Source of the DNA: Streptomyces blattellae
GTDB taxonomy: Bacteria; Actinomycetota; Actinomycetes; Streptomycetales; Streptomycetaceae
Assembly: GCF_009709555.1 (NCBI RefSeq)
Contig: NZ_WJBG01000106.1
Coordinates: 124,001-188,000 of the forward strand
Direction of reading: 5' to 3'
DNA: 64,000 bases
Of the stretch, positions 10,161-17,448 are shown one piece after another (the first letter of the stretch is position 1; each line of letters starts with the position of its first letter). The translations under genes were made by a program, and so were the position numbers. A model generated the notes under the pieces. It saw only the letters and a list, made by a program, of their open reading frames with translations. It did no database searches and was not told the origin of the DNA.

Positions 10161-11066
10161 TCAGGCCACCGCGCCGGGTGCCAGCTCGCGCAGTTCCGCC
10201 AGCGCGGCCGCGACCGCGGGGCGCTCGTGGCCGCCGCGGCGCGTGCAGGTGAGGAGCTTGCGGTGCGGGTCGGCCGCGCACGGCACCCGGGTGACGGGCA
10301 GATGCGGCATCAGCTGCGCCAGCCGTGGGATCAGCGCGACGCCGAGCCCGTGCGCGACGAGATGGGCCATCCCGTTCCAGTCCATCGCCTGGTGCACGAC
10401 ATCCGGAGTGAACCCGGCCGCCCCGCACGCCGACAGCACATGCGGTCGGCAGGGGCTGTCCGGCACGGGAGCGATCCAGGACTCGTGTGCCGCCTCCGCC
10501 AGGTCGATCCGGCCTCGCCCGGCCAGGGGATGCCCCTCGGGCACCACGAGGTCGAACGGGTCGTCCAGCAGCGGCTGTTGGTCGAAGCGGGCGTCGCTCA
10601 AGGGCGGATTGACCACGGTGGCCTCGACGACCGCCAGATCGCTCTCCCCCTCGAAGAGCAAATTGAAGCTCTCCGGCACCACCGCCTCCTGGACCCGTAC
10701 GTCCAGACGCGGATGGCGTCCGCGCAGCCGCGCCGCCATGGGCGCCAGCAACACCGCGACGGCCAGCGGGAATCCGCACGCGCGCAAGAGCCCCGCGGGT
10801 TCGCCCTGGCCGGCCCGGAGGTCCAGTTCGGCCTGGTCCCAGCGGGCCTGGATCGCATCGGCGTGCGCGAGCAGGCTCTCCGCGGCCGGTGTGAGGCGTA
10901 CCCCGCGGCCCTGCGGTTCGAGGAGGTCGACGCCCAGATCGCGGGCCAGCTGCCGGATCTGCTGGGAGGCGGCGGACGGCGTGAAGTGCAGGGCGTGGGC
11001 GGCCGCGGTGACCGTGCCGTAGTGGGCGACGGCCCTGAGGACGTGCAGTCGGCGCAGGTCAATCAT
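10161..11066 (-). CDS. LysR family transcriptional regulator
   Basis: A 301-residue LysR-type regulator. The winged HTH is at the N-terminus (LRRLHVLRAVAHYGTVTAAA, HALHFTPSAASQQIRQLARD), followed by the linker helix and a two-lobed effector domain (LLRACGFPLAVAVLLAPMAARL, PLLDDPFDLVVPEGHPLAG, HLVAHGLGVALIPRLA). ATG 11066 (MIDLRRLHVL) matches the family start; GTG 11075 would add three residues. It is divergent from a small zinc-ribbon peptide gene 114 bp away, its only neighbour that could be a direct target. It resembles the streptomycete LysR subgroup often found beside transporter or oxidoreductase genes. Effector unknown. Confidence 0.9.
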   Translation of the reverse strand: MIDLRRLHVLRAVAHYGTVTAAAHALHFTPSAASQQIRQLARDLGVDLLEPQGRGVRLTPAAESLLAHADAIQARWDQAELDLRAGQGEPAGLLRACGFPLAVAVLLAPMAARLRGRHPRLDVRVQEAVVPESFNLLFEGESDLAVVEATVVNPPLSDARFDQQPLLDDPFDLVVPEGHPLAGRGRIDLAEAAHESWIAPVPDSPCRPHVLSACGAAGFTPDVVHQAMDWNGMAHLVAHGLGVALIPRLAQLMPHLPVTRVPCAADPHRKLLTCTRRGGHERPAVAAALAELRELAPGAVA

Positions 11067-11180
11067 GAAGTCCACGCTTCAAGGTGAAGTCCACAAAGTC
11101 AACCTGGACGTGTACGGAGGCCGCGCTGCACCCTGGCTGTGTCGCGACGGCCAACCAGCCATGACGTCCAAGGAGTTCCC

Positions 11181-11402
11181 ATGACCAGCACGACCGGCAC
11201 CGTCTGCCCGCACTGCGGCTGGCCCGACGGCGCCGAGCCCTTCCAGGTCGTCTCCCGGCACGTCACCGCGGCCGGCGGAACGGTGTGGACCCGCTGCGGC
11301 TGCGGCTCGCTCCAGGTCCGGGTCATCGACGACCACGGCATGCGAATCGTCTCCCGCAGCCGCCCCGCCGCCCCCGCGGAGCCGACCCCTGCGAGCCGGT
11401 GA
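11181..11402 (+). CDS. Small zinc-ribbon-like protein
   Basis: A 73-residue cysteine-rich protein of unknown role. Cys9 and Cys12 form CPHCG, and Cys39 and Cys41 form TRCGCGS, giving a four-cysteine zinc-ribbon-like knuckle with a 26-residue spacer. The remainder is FQVVSRHVTAAGGTVWTRC and a strand-rich SLQVRVIDDHGMRIVSR, then a Pro/Ala tail. ATG 11181 follows AAGGAG by 5 bp; a longer in-frame start at 11139 lacks a ribosome site. It is divergent from LysR. The last codons lie inside the first unit of a 40-bp dispersed repeat, so the C-terminal tail may be a recent addition. Not recognised beyond the cysteine pattern. Confidence 0.6.
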   Translation: MTSTTGTVCPHCGWPDGAEPFQVVSRHVTAAGGTVWTRCGCGSLQVRVIDDHGMRIVSRSRPAAPAEPTPASR

Positions 11403-11610
11403 GCGGCACGGCTACCCGAGCCGGACGGGCAACTGGGCTTCTCGCCCAGCCGAGCCCAACAGCCACCCACACACACCGAACCCCGCGAGCCCACGCGCGG
11501 CACGACCACCCGAGCCCGACAGGCCGCCCCCTCAGCCAAGCCCGGCCAGCCACCCCGCAGACCACGCCCTGCGAGCCCACGCGCGGCACGACCACCCGAG
11601 CCGGACGGGA
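11391..11610. repeat. Three imperfect 40-bp direct repeats
   Basis: Units at 11391-11430, 11485-11524 and 11571-11610 share the pattern GCGAGCC-x-ACGCGCGGCACGACCACCCGAGCCGGACGGG with scattered substitutions. Units 2 and 3 are nearly identical, unit 1 more diverged. Unit starts are spaced 94 and 86 bp. Unit 1 overlaps the end of the zinc-ribbon gene; unit 3 stops 8 bp from the LLM gene stop. No coding frame is supported between 11403 and 11617. Confidence 0.8.
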
Positions 11611-11617
11611 CGCTCGC

Positions 11618-12499
11618 TCAGTCGAGCGCGGCCAGCCGCTGAACGGCCGGGGCAGCGAAGTCCTCGATCCACGCGGCCGGTTCGCCCGTGCGCGGGCCGA
11701 GGATGACCGTGTCGATGCCGAGCTTGGTGTAGCCCGTGATGTCCCGGGTGAAGGCGTCGAGGTCGCCGTGGGTGGCGGCCTCACCGGTGTGGACGATGGT
11801 CTTGCGGATCGCGTCGTAGTCGCGCCCCTCGGTGTCGCAGTGGCGGCGCAGCACGTCGAACTTGTGCCTGAGCTGCTCGGGTGAGGAGACGATCAGGTTG
11901 CAGGCGTCCGCGTACCGGGCGACCAGTCGCAGCGTCTTCTGCTCGCCGCCGCCACCGATCATGATCTCCGGGTGCGGCGAGCTGACCGGCGCCGGGACGC
12001 ACAGGGTCTCGGCGAGCCGGTAGTGCTTGCCCTCGAAGGGGCCGTTCGCCTCCGGGTCCCACATCTGGAGGCAGATCCGCAGCGTCTCCTCCAGCCGTTC
12101 GAAACGCTCGGCGGTCGAGGGGTACGGCACGCCGAGCCCCTGGTGCTCGCGGTCGTACCAGGCCGCGCCGATACCGAGGGTGGCCCGGCCGCCGGACAGC
12201 ACGTCGAGCGTGGTGGCGATCTTCGCGAGGAGTCCCGGGTGGCGGTACGTCACTCCGGTCACCAGCGCGCCCAGCCGGACCGTGGAGGTGCGGCCGGCGA
12301 GGTAGCCCAGGGTGGTGTAGGCCTCCAGCATGGGGTCCTCGGCCCGGTCGTTGAACTCCATCTGGAAGTAGTGGTCCATCACGGACAGCCAGCTCACGCC
12401 CGCCGCCTCGGCCGCGGCCCCCGCCGCGGCGAGTTCGGCGCCGAGCACGGGCCCGCCCCCGGCATGGTCGAACCGGTTGATGTGCACGCCCACGCGCAT
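11618..12499 (-). CDS. LLM class F420/flavin-dependent oxidoreductase
   Basis: A 293-residue luciferase-like monooxygenase-fold protein, closest by eye to the F420-dependent LLM subfamily (MRVGVHINRFDHAGG start, SVMDHYFQMEF, TVRLGALVTGVTYRHPGLLAKIA in pieces, GRATLGIGAAWYDREHQGLG, and PEIMIGGGGEQKTLRLVARYAD). These are the standard barrel signatures of cofactor F420 hydride-transfer enzymes. ATG 12499 chosen. Just upstream lies an ACCGTCACC-N6-GGTGACGGT inverted repeat, and further up two CCGCCGTACGGCGG palindromes shared with the divergent esterase gene, so regulated expression is likely. Substrate is unknown. Confidence 0.88.
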   Translation of the reverse strand: MRVGVHINRFDHAGGGPVLGAELAAAGAAAEAAGVSWLSVMDHYFQMEFNDRAEDPMLEAYTTLGYLAGRTSTVRLGALVTGVTYRHPGLLAKIATTLDVLSGGRATLGIGAAWYDREHQGLGVPYPSTAERFERLEETLRICLQMWDPEANGPFEGKHYRLAETLCVPAPVSSPHPEIMIGGGGEQKTLRLVARYADACNLIVSSPEQLRHKFDVLRRHCDTEGRDYDAIRKTIVHTGEAATHGDLDAFTRDITGYTKLGIDTVILGPRTGEPAAWIEDFAAPAVQRLAALD

Positions 12500-12519
12500 G
12501 TTCGTCTCCGTCCGTGCGG

Positions 12520-12543
12520 ACCGTCACCGACTCCGGTGACGGT
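12520..12543. promoter_or_regulatory. Inverted repeat ACCGTCACC-N6-GGTGACGGT
   Basis: Perfect 9-bp arms separated by GACTCC, ending 21 bp upstream of the LLM gene start. Its position fits an operator over the promoter or a 5'-UTR hairpin. Confidence 0.5.
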
Positions 12544-12591
12544 AGAACTTGGAGCGCTCTCGAAGTCAAGGCGGCCCGGTGCGCCGTGCCA

Positions 12592-12627
12592 CCCGCCGTA
12601 CGGCGGGCAGGTTCCGCCGTACGGCGG
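12592..12627. promoter_or_regulatory. Tandem palindromes CCGCCGTACGGCGG
   Basis: CCCGCCGTACGGCGGG (12592-12607) and CCGCCGTACGGCGG (12614-12627) are perfect palindromes whose centres are 21 bp apart, two helical turns, so both face the same side of the DNA. They lie in the divergent spacer between the LLM and esterase genes. Candidate cooperative operator; the regulator is unknown. Confidence 0.5.
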
Positions 12628-12700
12628 CGCTCCCGAACCGTGCCGTGCGCGGATCATGACTGCAGGAGCCGCCGCGCGACGGCGTGAGTGAGGAGAAGCC

Positions 12701-13672
12701 ATGACTCAGGTGCCGCCCCCGTTCGACCCCGAGCTCGCCGCCGCGCTGGAGGCGATCAAGGACATGATCTCGCCCAGTCTCACCTCGGAGGAGATCGAGG
12801 CGGTGCGGACCGGCCCGGGAATCCAGCTGCTGGGAGAGCTGGACCTGACCGACGGCGGGTTCTTCGAGGTCGAGGACCGGGCCGTGCCGGGGCCGGAGGG
12901 AGCCCCGGACATCTCGCTGCTGATCTGCCGTCCGGCCGCCGAGCCGGCCGCGGGCCCGCGTCCGGTCATCTACTACGTCCACGGCGGCGGCATGGTCCTC
13001 GGCACCAACCGGGTCGGCGTGGACGGACCGCTGGCCTGGGCCCGTGAGCTGGACGCGGTCGTGGTGTCCGTCGAGTACCGGCTGGCGCCGGAGCATCCGC
13101 ATCCCGCGCCGGTCGAGGACGTGTACGCGGGTCTGCTGTGGACGGCGGAGCACGCCGACGAGATCACCGGGGACCCGGAGCGGATCGTCATCGCCGGAGC
13201 CAGCGCGGGCGGCGGGCTGTGCGCGGCGCTGGCTCTGCTCACCCGTGACCGCAAGGGCCCGCAGCCGATCGGGCAGTTCCTGCAGTGCCCGATGCTGGAC
13301 GACCGCAACGACACGCCGTCGTCGTACCAGATGGCGGGCCTCGGCATATGGGACCGCACGTCCAACGAGACCGGCTGGACGGCGCTGCTCGGCGAGGCGC
13401 GCGGCGGCCCGGACGTGCCCGCCTATGCGGCACCGGCCCGGGCCGAGGACCTGACCGGGCTGCCGCCGGCCTTCCTGGACGTCGGTTCCGCGGAGACCTT
13501 CCGGGACGAGGTCGTCGCCTACGCCTCACGCCTGTGGCAGGCCGGTGGCGTGGCCGAACTGCATGTGTGGCCGGGCGGCTTCCACGGCTTCGACGGCTTC
13601 GCCCCGCAGGCGGCCCTGTCCCAGGCGGCCCGGGCGGCACAGCTGCGGTGGCTGCGGCGGATCCTGGGGTAG
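12701..13672 (+). CDS. Alpha/beta hydrolase, HSL (hormone-sensitive lipase) family esterase
   Basis: A 323-residue family IV esterase. The oxyanion HGGG motif is at 94-97 and the nucleophile elbow GASAGG at 166-171 with Ser168. The catalytic Asp is most likely in the DVGSAETFRDE region, and the His in GGFHGFDGFAP near the C-terminus. SVEYRLAPEHPHPAPVED is the standard HSL-family segment. The N-terminal 50 residues (FDPELAAALEAIKDMISPSL) form the helical cap. ATG 12701 follows GAGGAGAAGCC. No signal peptide. It is divergent from an F420/LLM enzyme across a palindrome-bearing spacer, so the two may act on the same compound. The substrate is probably a short-chain ester. Confidence 0.92.
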   Translation: MTQVPPPFDPELAAALEAIKDMISPSLTSEEIEAVRTGPGIQLLGELDLTDGGFFEVEDRAVPGPEGAPDISLLICRPAAEPAAGPRPVIYYVHGGGMVLGTNRVGVDGPLAWARELDAVVVSVEYRLAPEHPHPAPVEDVYAGLLWTAEHADEITGDPERIVIAGASAGGGLCAALALLTRDRKGPQPIGQFLQCPMLDDRNDTPSSYQMAGLGIWDRTSNETGWTALLGEARGGPDVPAYAAPARAEDLTGLPPAFLDVGSAETFRDEVVAYASRLWQAGGVAELHVWPGGFHGFDGFAPQAALSQAARAAQLRWLRRILG

Positions 13673-13783
13673 TGAGGCCCGACCACACCCACCACCCGAA
13701 CCCACCCCGACCGAGCCCGCACGGCCCGGATCCGGTCCGTCCGCAGACTCCTCCCAGCCGTCGCCATGCCGCACCATGGTCGT

Positions 13784-14779
13784 ATGAAAGAGCTGGCCGG
13801 ACGCCTGACGGCGCTGGATCCGGACGCCGGTGCCGCCGTGCGGGTCATCGCTTACTTCGACCGCCTCTCCGAGTCGCGGGCCGGTCTGGAGGCGCTGGTG
13901 CGCGGGGCGGCCGTACTGTCCGGGGTGCCGGCGCGGCTGTTCGACGCCGACCGGCGGGTGCAGGTGCGTGTGGAGCCGGACGGCACCCGGCAGGACTCCG
14001 ACCTCCCGCCGGATCCCGGCTGGCCGTCCGCGGCACTGACCCCGGACGGTGCACCGGCGCTGTGGCTGGAGCGCGCGGCGGCGCAGCCCAGTGTGGTCGA
14101 CGCGGTGATCCTGGAACGGGCCGCCGGTGCCGTACGGCGGGTCCTCGACCGTACCCGCGGCCGGGCCCCGATCGACGACCCCGCCCTGGTCGAAACCGTC
14201 CTCGACGCCACCGCCCCGGAGGCGGCCCGACTGCACGCCGCCCGCCGGCTGGGCCTGGACCCCGCGGGACAGGCCCGCGCCCTGGCCCCGTACGACGGCC
14301 GCCCCCGGATCGCACCGGCGCACCCGGAGACCGAGCCACCGCACGCCGGACACCGCTTGGGCATCGGCCCCGTCGTCCCCGTGCTCGACCTGCCGCGCTC
14401 CTGGACCGCGGCCCGCACCGCCCTGCGCTTCACGGCGGACGGCACCGCACAGGATCCCGGCGCGCGCGTGGTCCACGCCGACGACCTGGGCGGTATCGCA
14501 CTCCTCGCCGACCTGGTCGTACCCGGTGCCGAACCGCCGCCCGACGTCCGCGCCGTGGACACGGCTGCCGCGGCGACGCCCTGGCTGCTGGCCACGCTGC
14601 ACGCGGTCGCCTCGACGGCGAGCCTGCGCGCGGCGGCCACCGAGATCAACGTCCACCACTCCACCCTCCAGGACCGGCTGGCCCACGCCGAGCAGCTGCT
14701 GGGCTGGCCGGTGCGCACCCCCCAGGGCCGGCTCAGGCTGCAACTGGCCCTGACCATGCGGCACTTGGCGCGCGCGTAG
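13784..14779 (+). CDS. PucR-like helix-turn-helix regulator
   Basis: A 331-residue protein whose C-terminal end is a PucR/CdaR-type HTH (TASLRAAATEINVHHSTLQDRL followed by LLGWPVRTPQGRLRLQLAL). The N-terminal two thirds have a GAF-like or degenerate sensor region (RLSESRAGLEALVRGAAVLSGVPARLFD) without a recognised catalytic motif. Start ATG 13784 (MKELAGRLTA) is preferred; an ATG at 13766 would add six residues. It stands alone, 111 bp after the esterase gene with no overlap, so it is probably transcribed separately. Ligand and targets are unknown. Confidence 0.75.
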   Translation: MKELAGRLTALDPDAGAAVRVIAYFDRLSESRAGLEALVRGAAVLSGVPARLFDADRRVQVRVEPDGTRQDSDLPPDPGWPSAALTPDGAPALWLERAAAQPSVVDAVILERAAGAVRRVLDRTRGRAPIDDPALVETVLDATAPEAARLHAARRLGLDPAGQARALAPYDGRPRIAPAHPETEPPHAGHRLGIGPVVPVLDLPRSWTAARTALRFTADGTAQDPGARVVHADDLGGIALLADLVVPGAEPPPDVRAVDTAAAATPWLLATLHAVASTASLRAAATEINVHHSTLQDRLAHAEQLLGWPVRTPQGRLRLQLALTMRHLARA

Positions 14780-14789
14780 CCGGCGACTC

Positions 14790-14825
14790 GCCCTACCCGC
14801 CCTACCGCCCTACCGCCCTACCGCA
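14790..14825. repeat. 9-bp tandem repeat (CCCTACCGC)
   Basis: Four near-perfect CCCTACC(C)GC units follow the PucR-like gene. They encode the C-terminal codons of the small antisense-strand reading frame listed next. Confidence 0.75.
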
Positions 14826-14969
14826 CTCGAAAGCCATCCCGCCCATCAGTGTGCGGTAGGGCCCGATGCGCACGGCGTCGGCGAAGTACTCGTCCTCGCT
14901 GCGTCCGGCCAGCAGCCGCTCCCGGCAGAGCTGCTGGGGCGTGGCCGTCACCGCATTACGCAACGCCAT
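14802..14969 (-). CDS. Small hypothetical protein (55 residues)
   Basis: Unrecognised. The product starts MALRNAVTATPQQLCRERLL and continues with GRSEDEYFADAVRIGPYRTL and MGGMAFECGRAVGR. Composition looks coding (amphipathic, acidic middle, high G/C third positions), and an inverted repeat lies 20 bp before the ATG where a promoter would be. The stop codon and last residues fall in a CCCTACCGC repeat, so the frame may have been cut short by repeat expansion. It could be the 5' end of a formerly longer gene. Confidence is limited. Confidence 0.4.
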   Translation of the reverse strand: MALRNAVTATPQQLCRERLLAGRSEDEYFADAVRIGPYRTLMGGMAFECGRAVGR

Positions 14970-14988
14970 GGCCCCAAGCCAACACCCG

Positions 14989-15010
14989 CCCCGTTGAATA
15001 CTCAACGGGG
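14989..15010. promoter_or_regulatory. Inverted repeat CCCCGTTGA-N4-TCAACGGGG
   Basis: Perfect 9-bp arms with loop ATAC. It is AT-richer in the centre than its surroundings and located 20 bp upstream of the 55-residue gene on the - strand and about 50 bp after the end of the HhH protein gene. It could be that gene's operator/promoter or a terminator-type hairpin. Confidence 0.45.
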
Positions 15011-15060
15011 CGAGTATGCAGACACCGGCCAGTGGCCCGGGGCAGCTGTCCGGCGGATCG

Positions 15061-15705
15061 TCACGCCGCGTTCGCCGCGTCGAGCACCTCGTCGGCCAGC
15101 GGCTTGTCGAGGGCCGCGTGGACCAGGCCGTCCGCGAGCCGGGGTACGTCACGCTCGCTCACGAATCCGGCCAGCTTGTCGGGCGACGTCGGCAGTCCGA
15201 GCCGGCGCGCACCGTCCTGGGCCTTGCGATCGAAGTACGGTGCGAACTCCGGCCATATGCCCTGCACGTCGCGCAAGAAGATATCGGCTCCCGTGGGACC
15301 GATCCCGGGTATGTCCTGGAGGGCTTTCCTGGGGTCGGATTCCTCGCGCAGGCGCCGTAGATCGCCTCCGTAGCGTTCCAGCAGCAGTTCGGCCCCCTTG
15401 CCGAGCATGGTCGCGGTCCGTTCGTCGTAACGGCGGTAGCCGCCCTCACCGAGCGCGTCGACGCGTTCCTGCCAGGACGCGTCCGCCATCGAGCGGGCGT
15501 CGCGCATTCCTGCGTCGAACAGCGCCTTTGCCGCCGCCACCGCGATATCGGCCTTGATACGGGCGCTGAGCAGGATCGCCAGCACGAGCGTCTGGTAAAG
15601 GGGGCCGGGGGTATTACGCAGCCTGATCCCGGCCTGCGCCGCGTAGGTGCGCTCCTGCCGGTCGAGCAGGGCCCGGACCACCGCGTTGTCGGTCTTCGCA
15701 CTCAT
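15061..15705 (-). CDS. HhH-GPD / endonuclease III-like protein
   Basis: A 214-residue helix-hairpin-helix protein of the DNA glycosylase superfamily. The hairpin is DIPGIGPTGADIFL with PGIGPTGAD at 133-141, preceded by an all-helical domain (LYQTLVLAILLSARIKADIA). The lysine used by endonuclease III for AP-lyase chemistry in the G-V-G-x-K turn is not present; the turn reads GPTGA, and no C-terminal iron-sulfur cysteines are seen. It is therefore more likely monofunctional or non-catalytic, as in the streptomycete family annotated as endonuclease or HhH-GPD. Start ATG 15705 (MSAKTDNAVV). No operon partner; the DNA lesion is unknown. Confidence 0.75.
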   Translation of the reverse strand: MSAKTDNAVVRALLDRQERTYAAQAGIRLRNTPGPLYQTLVLAILLSARIKADIAVAAAKALFDAGMRDARSMADASWQERVDALGEGGYRRYDERTATMLGKGAELLLERYGGDLRRLREESDPRKALQDIPGIGPTGADIFLRDVQGIWPEFAPYFDRKAQDGARRLGLPTSPDKLAGFVSERDVPRLADGLVHAALDKPLADEVLDAANAA

Positions 15706-15750
15706 TGTCAGGCCACCGATTCAACGGTTCGTGCTTTTACGGTCATTCCC

Positions 15751-15778
15751 TCGCGGGCTTCATCTCGCGGGCTTCATC
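15751..15778. repeat. 14-bp direct repeat, two copies
   Basis: TCGCGGGCTTCATC occurs twice head to tail (15751-15764, 15765-15778) in the 155-bp spacer between the HhH gene and the DMT transporter gene. No gene is seen in that spacer. Confidence 0.7.
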
Positions 15779-15860
15779 GGAGTTTCGAGGTCCGCTTCAC
15801 TGTCGGCCTCCGTGTACCCGCGCCAGGTCCGGTCGATGCGGCCCTACGGCAACCAGCCGC

Positions 15861-16706
15861 TCACCCCAGACTGAGCAGGACGATCGCGGCGCCCGCGATC
15901 AGCAGACCCGACATCTGGGTCCGGGTGACCCTCTCGTGCAGGACGGCCAGACCCAGGGCCGTCGGGACCGCCGGGTACAGGGAGGCCAGGACCACGGCGA
16001 CGGCCAGTATCTGCTCGTGGGCGGCGAGGAGATACAGGATGAGGGCGAACGCCGCTCCCGCTCCGGTCAGGACCGCACAGCCCAGCAACCGGACGGGCCC
16101 GCGGAACTCGGGCGCGTGCCGCCGGACGCCCGGAAGCAGAAGGAGAACCGCGGCGGTGCGGCCGATGGCCACGGGCCACAGTCCGCTCGCCGGATCCGCC
16201 TGGGCGAGGCCGATGTACTGCACCGCCACTCCCCCGCTGGCGATCAGGCCGTCCGCCGGCAGCCGCCGCCCGGAACGGGCCCGGCTGCCGTGACCGTCGC
16301 CGCCGGCGGAGACCAGCCACAGAGCGGGAACGGTGGCGCAGATGCCCAACCACGCGAGCGGAGTGGGCCGGTCACCCAGCAGGAAGACGCCGCACAGCAC
16401 CGACAGCGCCACCCCGGTGACCGCGCTCACGGGGACCACGACGCTCATGGCACCACGGCTCAGGCCGCGGTTGAGGAAGTGCATGGTCACCGCGCTTCCG
16501 GCGCCGGACGCCGCGCCCCACGCGACATCCGCGGAATGGACGGCTGTCGCGGGCGTCAGCAGCGCGGCGACGGCGGCCAGGAGCAGGCCCCCGACCTGAC
16601 CGAGGAAGGTGACGACGGCGAAGTGGACCCGGCGTGACAGCAGCCCGCCGGCGAAGTCGACGATGCCGTAGCAGACCGCGGAGGCCAGCGCGAGCAGAGC
16701 ACCCAT
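15861..16706 (-). CDS. DMT (EamA-type) family transporter
   Basis: A 281-residue inner-membrane protein with about ten transmembrane helices arranged as two EamA repeats (first from MGALLALASAVCYGIVDFAG, second from ADGLIASGGVAVQYIGLAQA). Hydrophobic stretches such as LGQVGGLLLAAVAALL and LTGAGAAFALILYLLAA alternate with short charged loops. The C-terminal segment QMSGLLIAGAAIVLLSLG ends the last helix. Family members export small metabolites or amino acids; substrate specificity is not readable from sequence. Start ATG 16706. It is transcribed away from a 77-residue protein gene 119 bp off; no operon. Confidence 0.88.
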   Translation of the reverse strand: MGALLALASAVCYGIVDFAGGLLSRRVHFAVVTFLGQVGGLLLAAVAALLTPATAVHSADVAWGAASGAGSAVTMHFLNRGLSRGAMSVVVPVSAVTGVALSVLCGVFLLGDRPTPLAWLGICATVPALWLVSAGGDGHGSRARSGRRLPADGLIASGGVAVQYIGLAQADPASGLWPVAIGRTAAVLLLLPGVRRHAPEFRGPVRLLGCAVLTGAGAAFALILYLLAAHEQILAVAVVLASLYPAVPTALGLAVLHERVTRTQMSGLLIAGAAIVLLSLG

Positions 16707-16825
16707 CCGCTTCAGGTGCCCGCCGAAGCCGTCGCCATCCGCCGGTGACCAGCACTCGGGAGGCCGTGTACGCCCCGCCGCTCGGGGTACTCGATCGTTC
16801 CGTTCAGGACAGGAGGAGGTTCACC

Positions 16826-17059
16826 ATGACCAGCAGCACGGAGACCGGTGGGATCACGGGCACGCAGGACAAGGACTACGACCTGATCTGGTACGTCGAG
16901 GCCTGCCTGGACAACGCGCTGCGGCTGGAGTCGTACATTCAGGACGCCGAGCGCGATAGGGACACGGAGGTCGTGGACCTGTTCCGCAAGGCGCAGGCCG
17001 ACAGCCGCAAGGGCGCCGAACTGGGCAAGGAGTTGCTGCGGACGCGGCTGGGCGGCTGA
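16826..17059 (+). CDS. Conserved small acidic helical protein (77 residues)
   Basis: A 77-residue, probably all-helical soluble protein of unknown function. The core is DYDLIWYVEACLDNALRLES followed by an acidic helix DAERDRDTEVVDLFRKAQAD. ATG 16826 follows an unusually strong AGGAGGAGG ribosome site. Small proteins of this pattern are widespread in Streptomyces. It precedes a CsbD-type stress gene by 112 bp with the same orientation, so a stress role is possible but only by association. Confidence 0.7.
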   Translation: MTSSTETGGITGTQDKDYDLIWYVEACLDNALRLESYIQDAERDRDTEVVDLFRKAQADSRKGAELGKELLRTRLGG

Positions 17060-17171
17060 CGCCCGGCCGTCCGGCGGCGCGCTGCCTACACAGCGTCACC
17101 GTCCGACGCGCGCGGCCCGCCCCACCCGCTTACGTTGGGCGGGCAAGCCCTGTCTCACCCAAGGAGGAGCC

Positions 17172-17366
17172 ATGGCCGACAAGGGCCGCGCGGACAAGAT
17201 GAAGGGCAAGGCCAAGGAGATGACCGGTAAGGTCACCGGCGATCGCGAGATGCAGTCCGAGGGCAGGCTTGAGCAGGCACGCGGGGAAGCCAAGAAGCTC
17301 AAGGGCAAGGCTCAGGAGAACATGCAGCAGCCGGGGACGCGCTCCGCCAAGCGCGACCGCACCTGA
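17172..17366 (+). CDS. CsbD family stress protein
   Basis: A 64-residue CsbD-like protein: hydrophilic, lysine and glutamate rich, with the family pattern DKMKGKAKEMTGKVTGD and GRLEQARGEAKKLKGKAQ repeated as two similar helices. CsbD proteins are abundant in general stress response, often under SigB-type factors; their molecular role is unclear. ATG 17172 follows AAGGAGGAG. The upstream 70 bp contain a GCCCGCCC...GGGCGGGC inverted repeat (17115-17144) that overlaps where a promoter should be. No obvious SigB consensus was identified. A strong bidirectional hairpin follows. Confidence 0.9.
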   Translation: MADKGRADKMKGKAKEMTGKVTGDREMQSEGRLEQARGEAKKLKGKAQENMQQPGTRSAKRDRT

Positions 17367-17382
17367 ACCTCGCGACGCTGCC

Positions 17383-17413
17383 GCCGCGGACACGTTCCCA
17401 CCGTGTCCGCGGC
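17383..17413. terminator. Bidirectional hairpin terminator
   Basis: GCCGCGGACACG and CGTGTCCGCGGC form a perfect 12-bp stem with a 7-base loop between the convergent CsbD gene and GH95-like pseudogene. Confidence 0.75.
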
Positions 17414-17448
17414 GTCGTCCTGTGCGGCACCGCGGCGCCCGCACGCAC

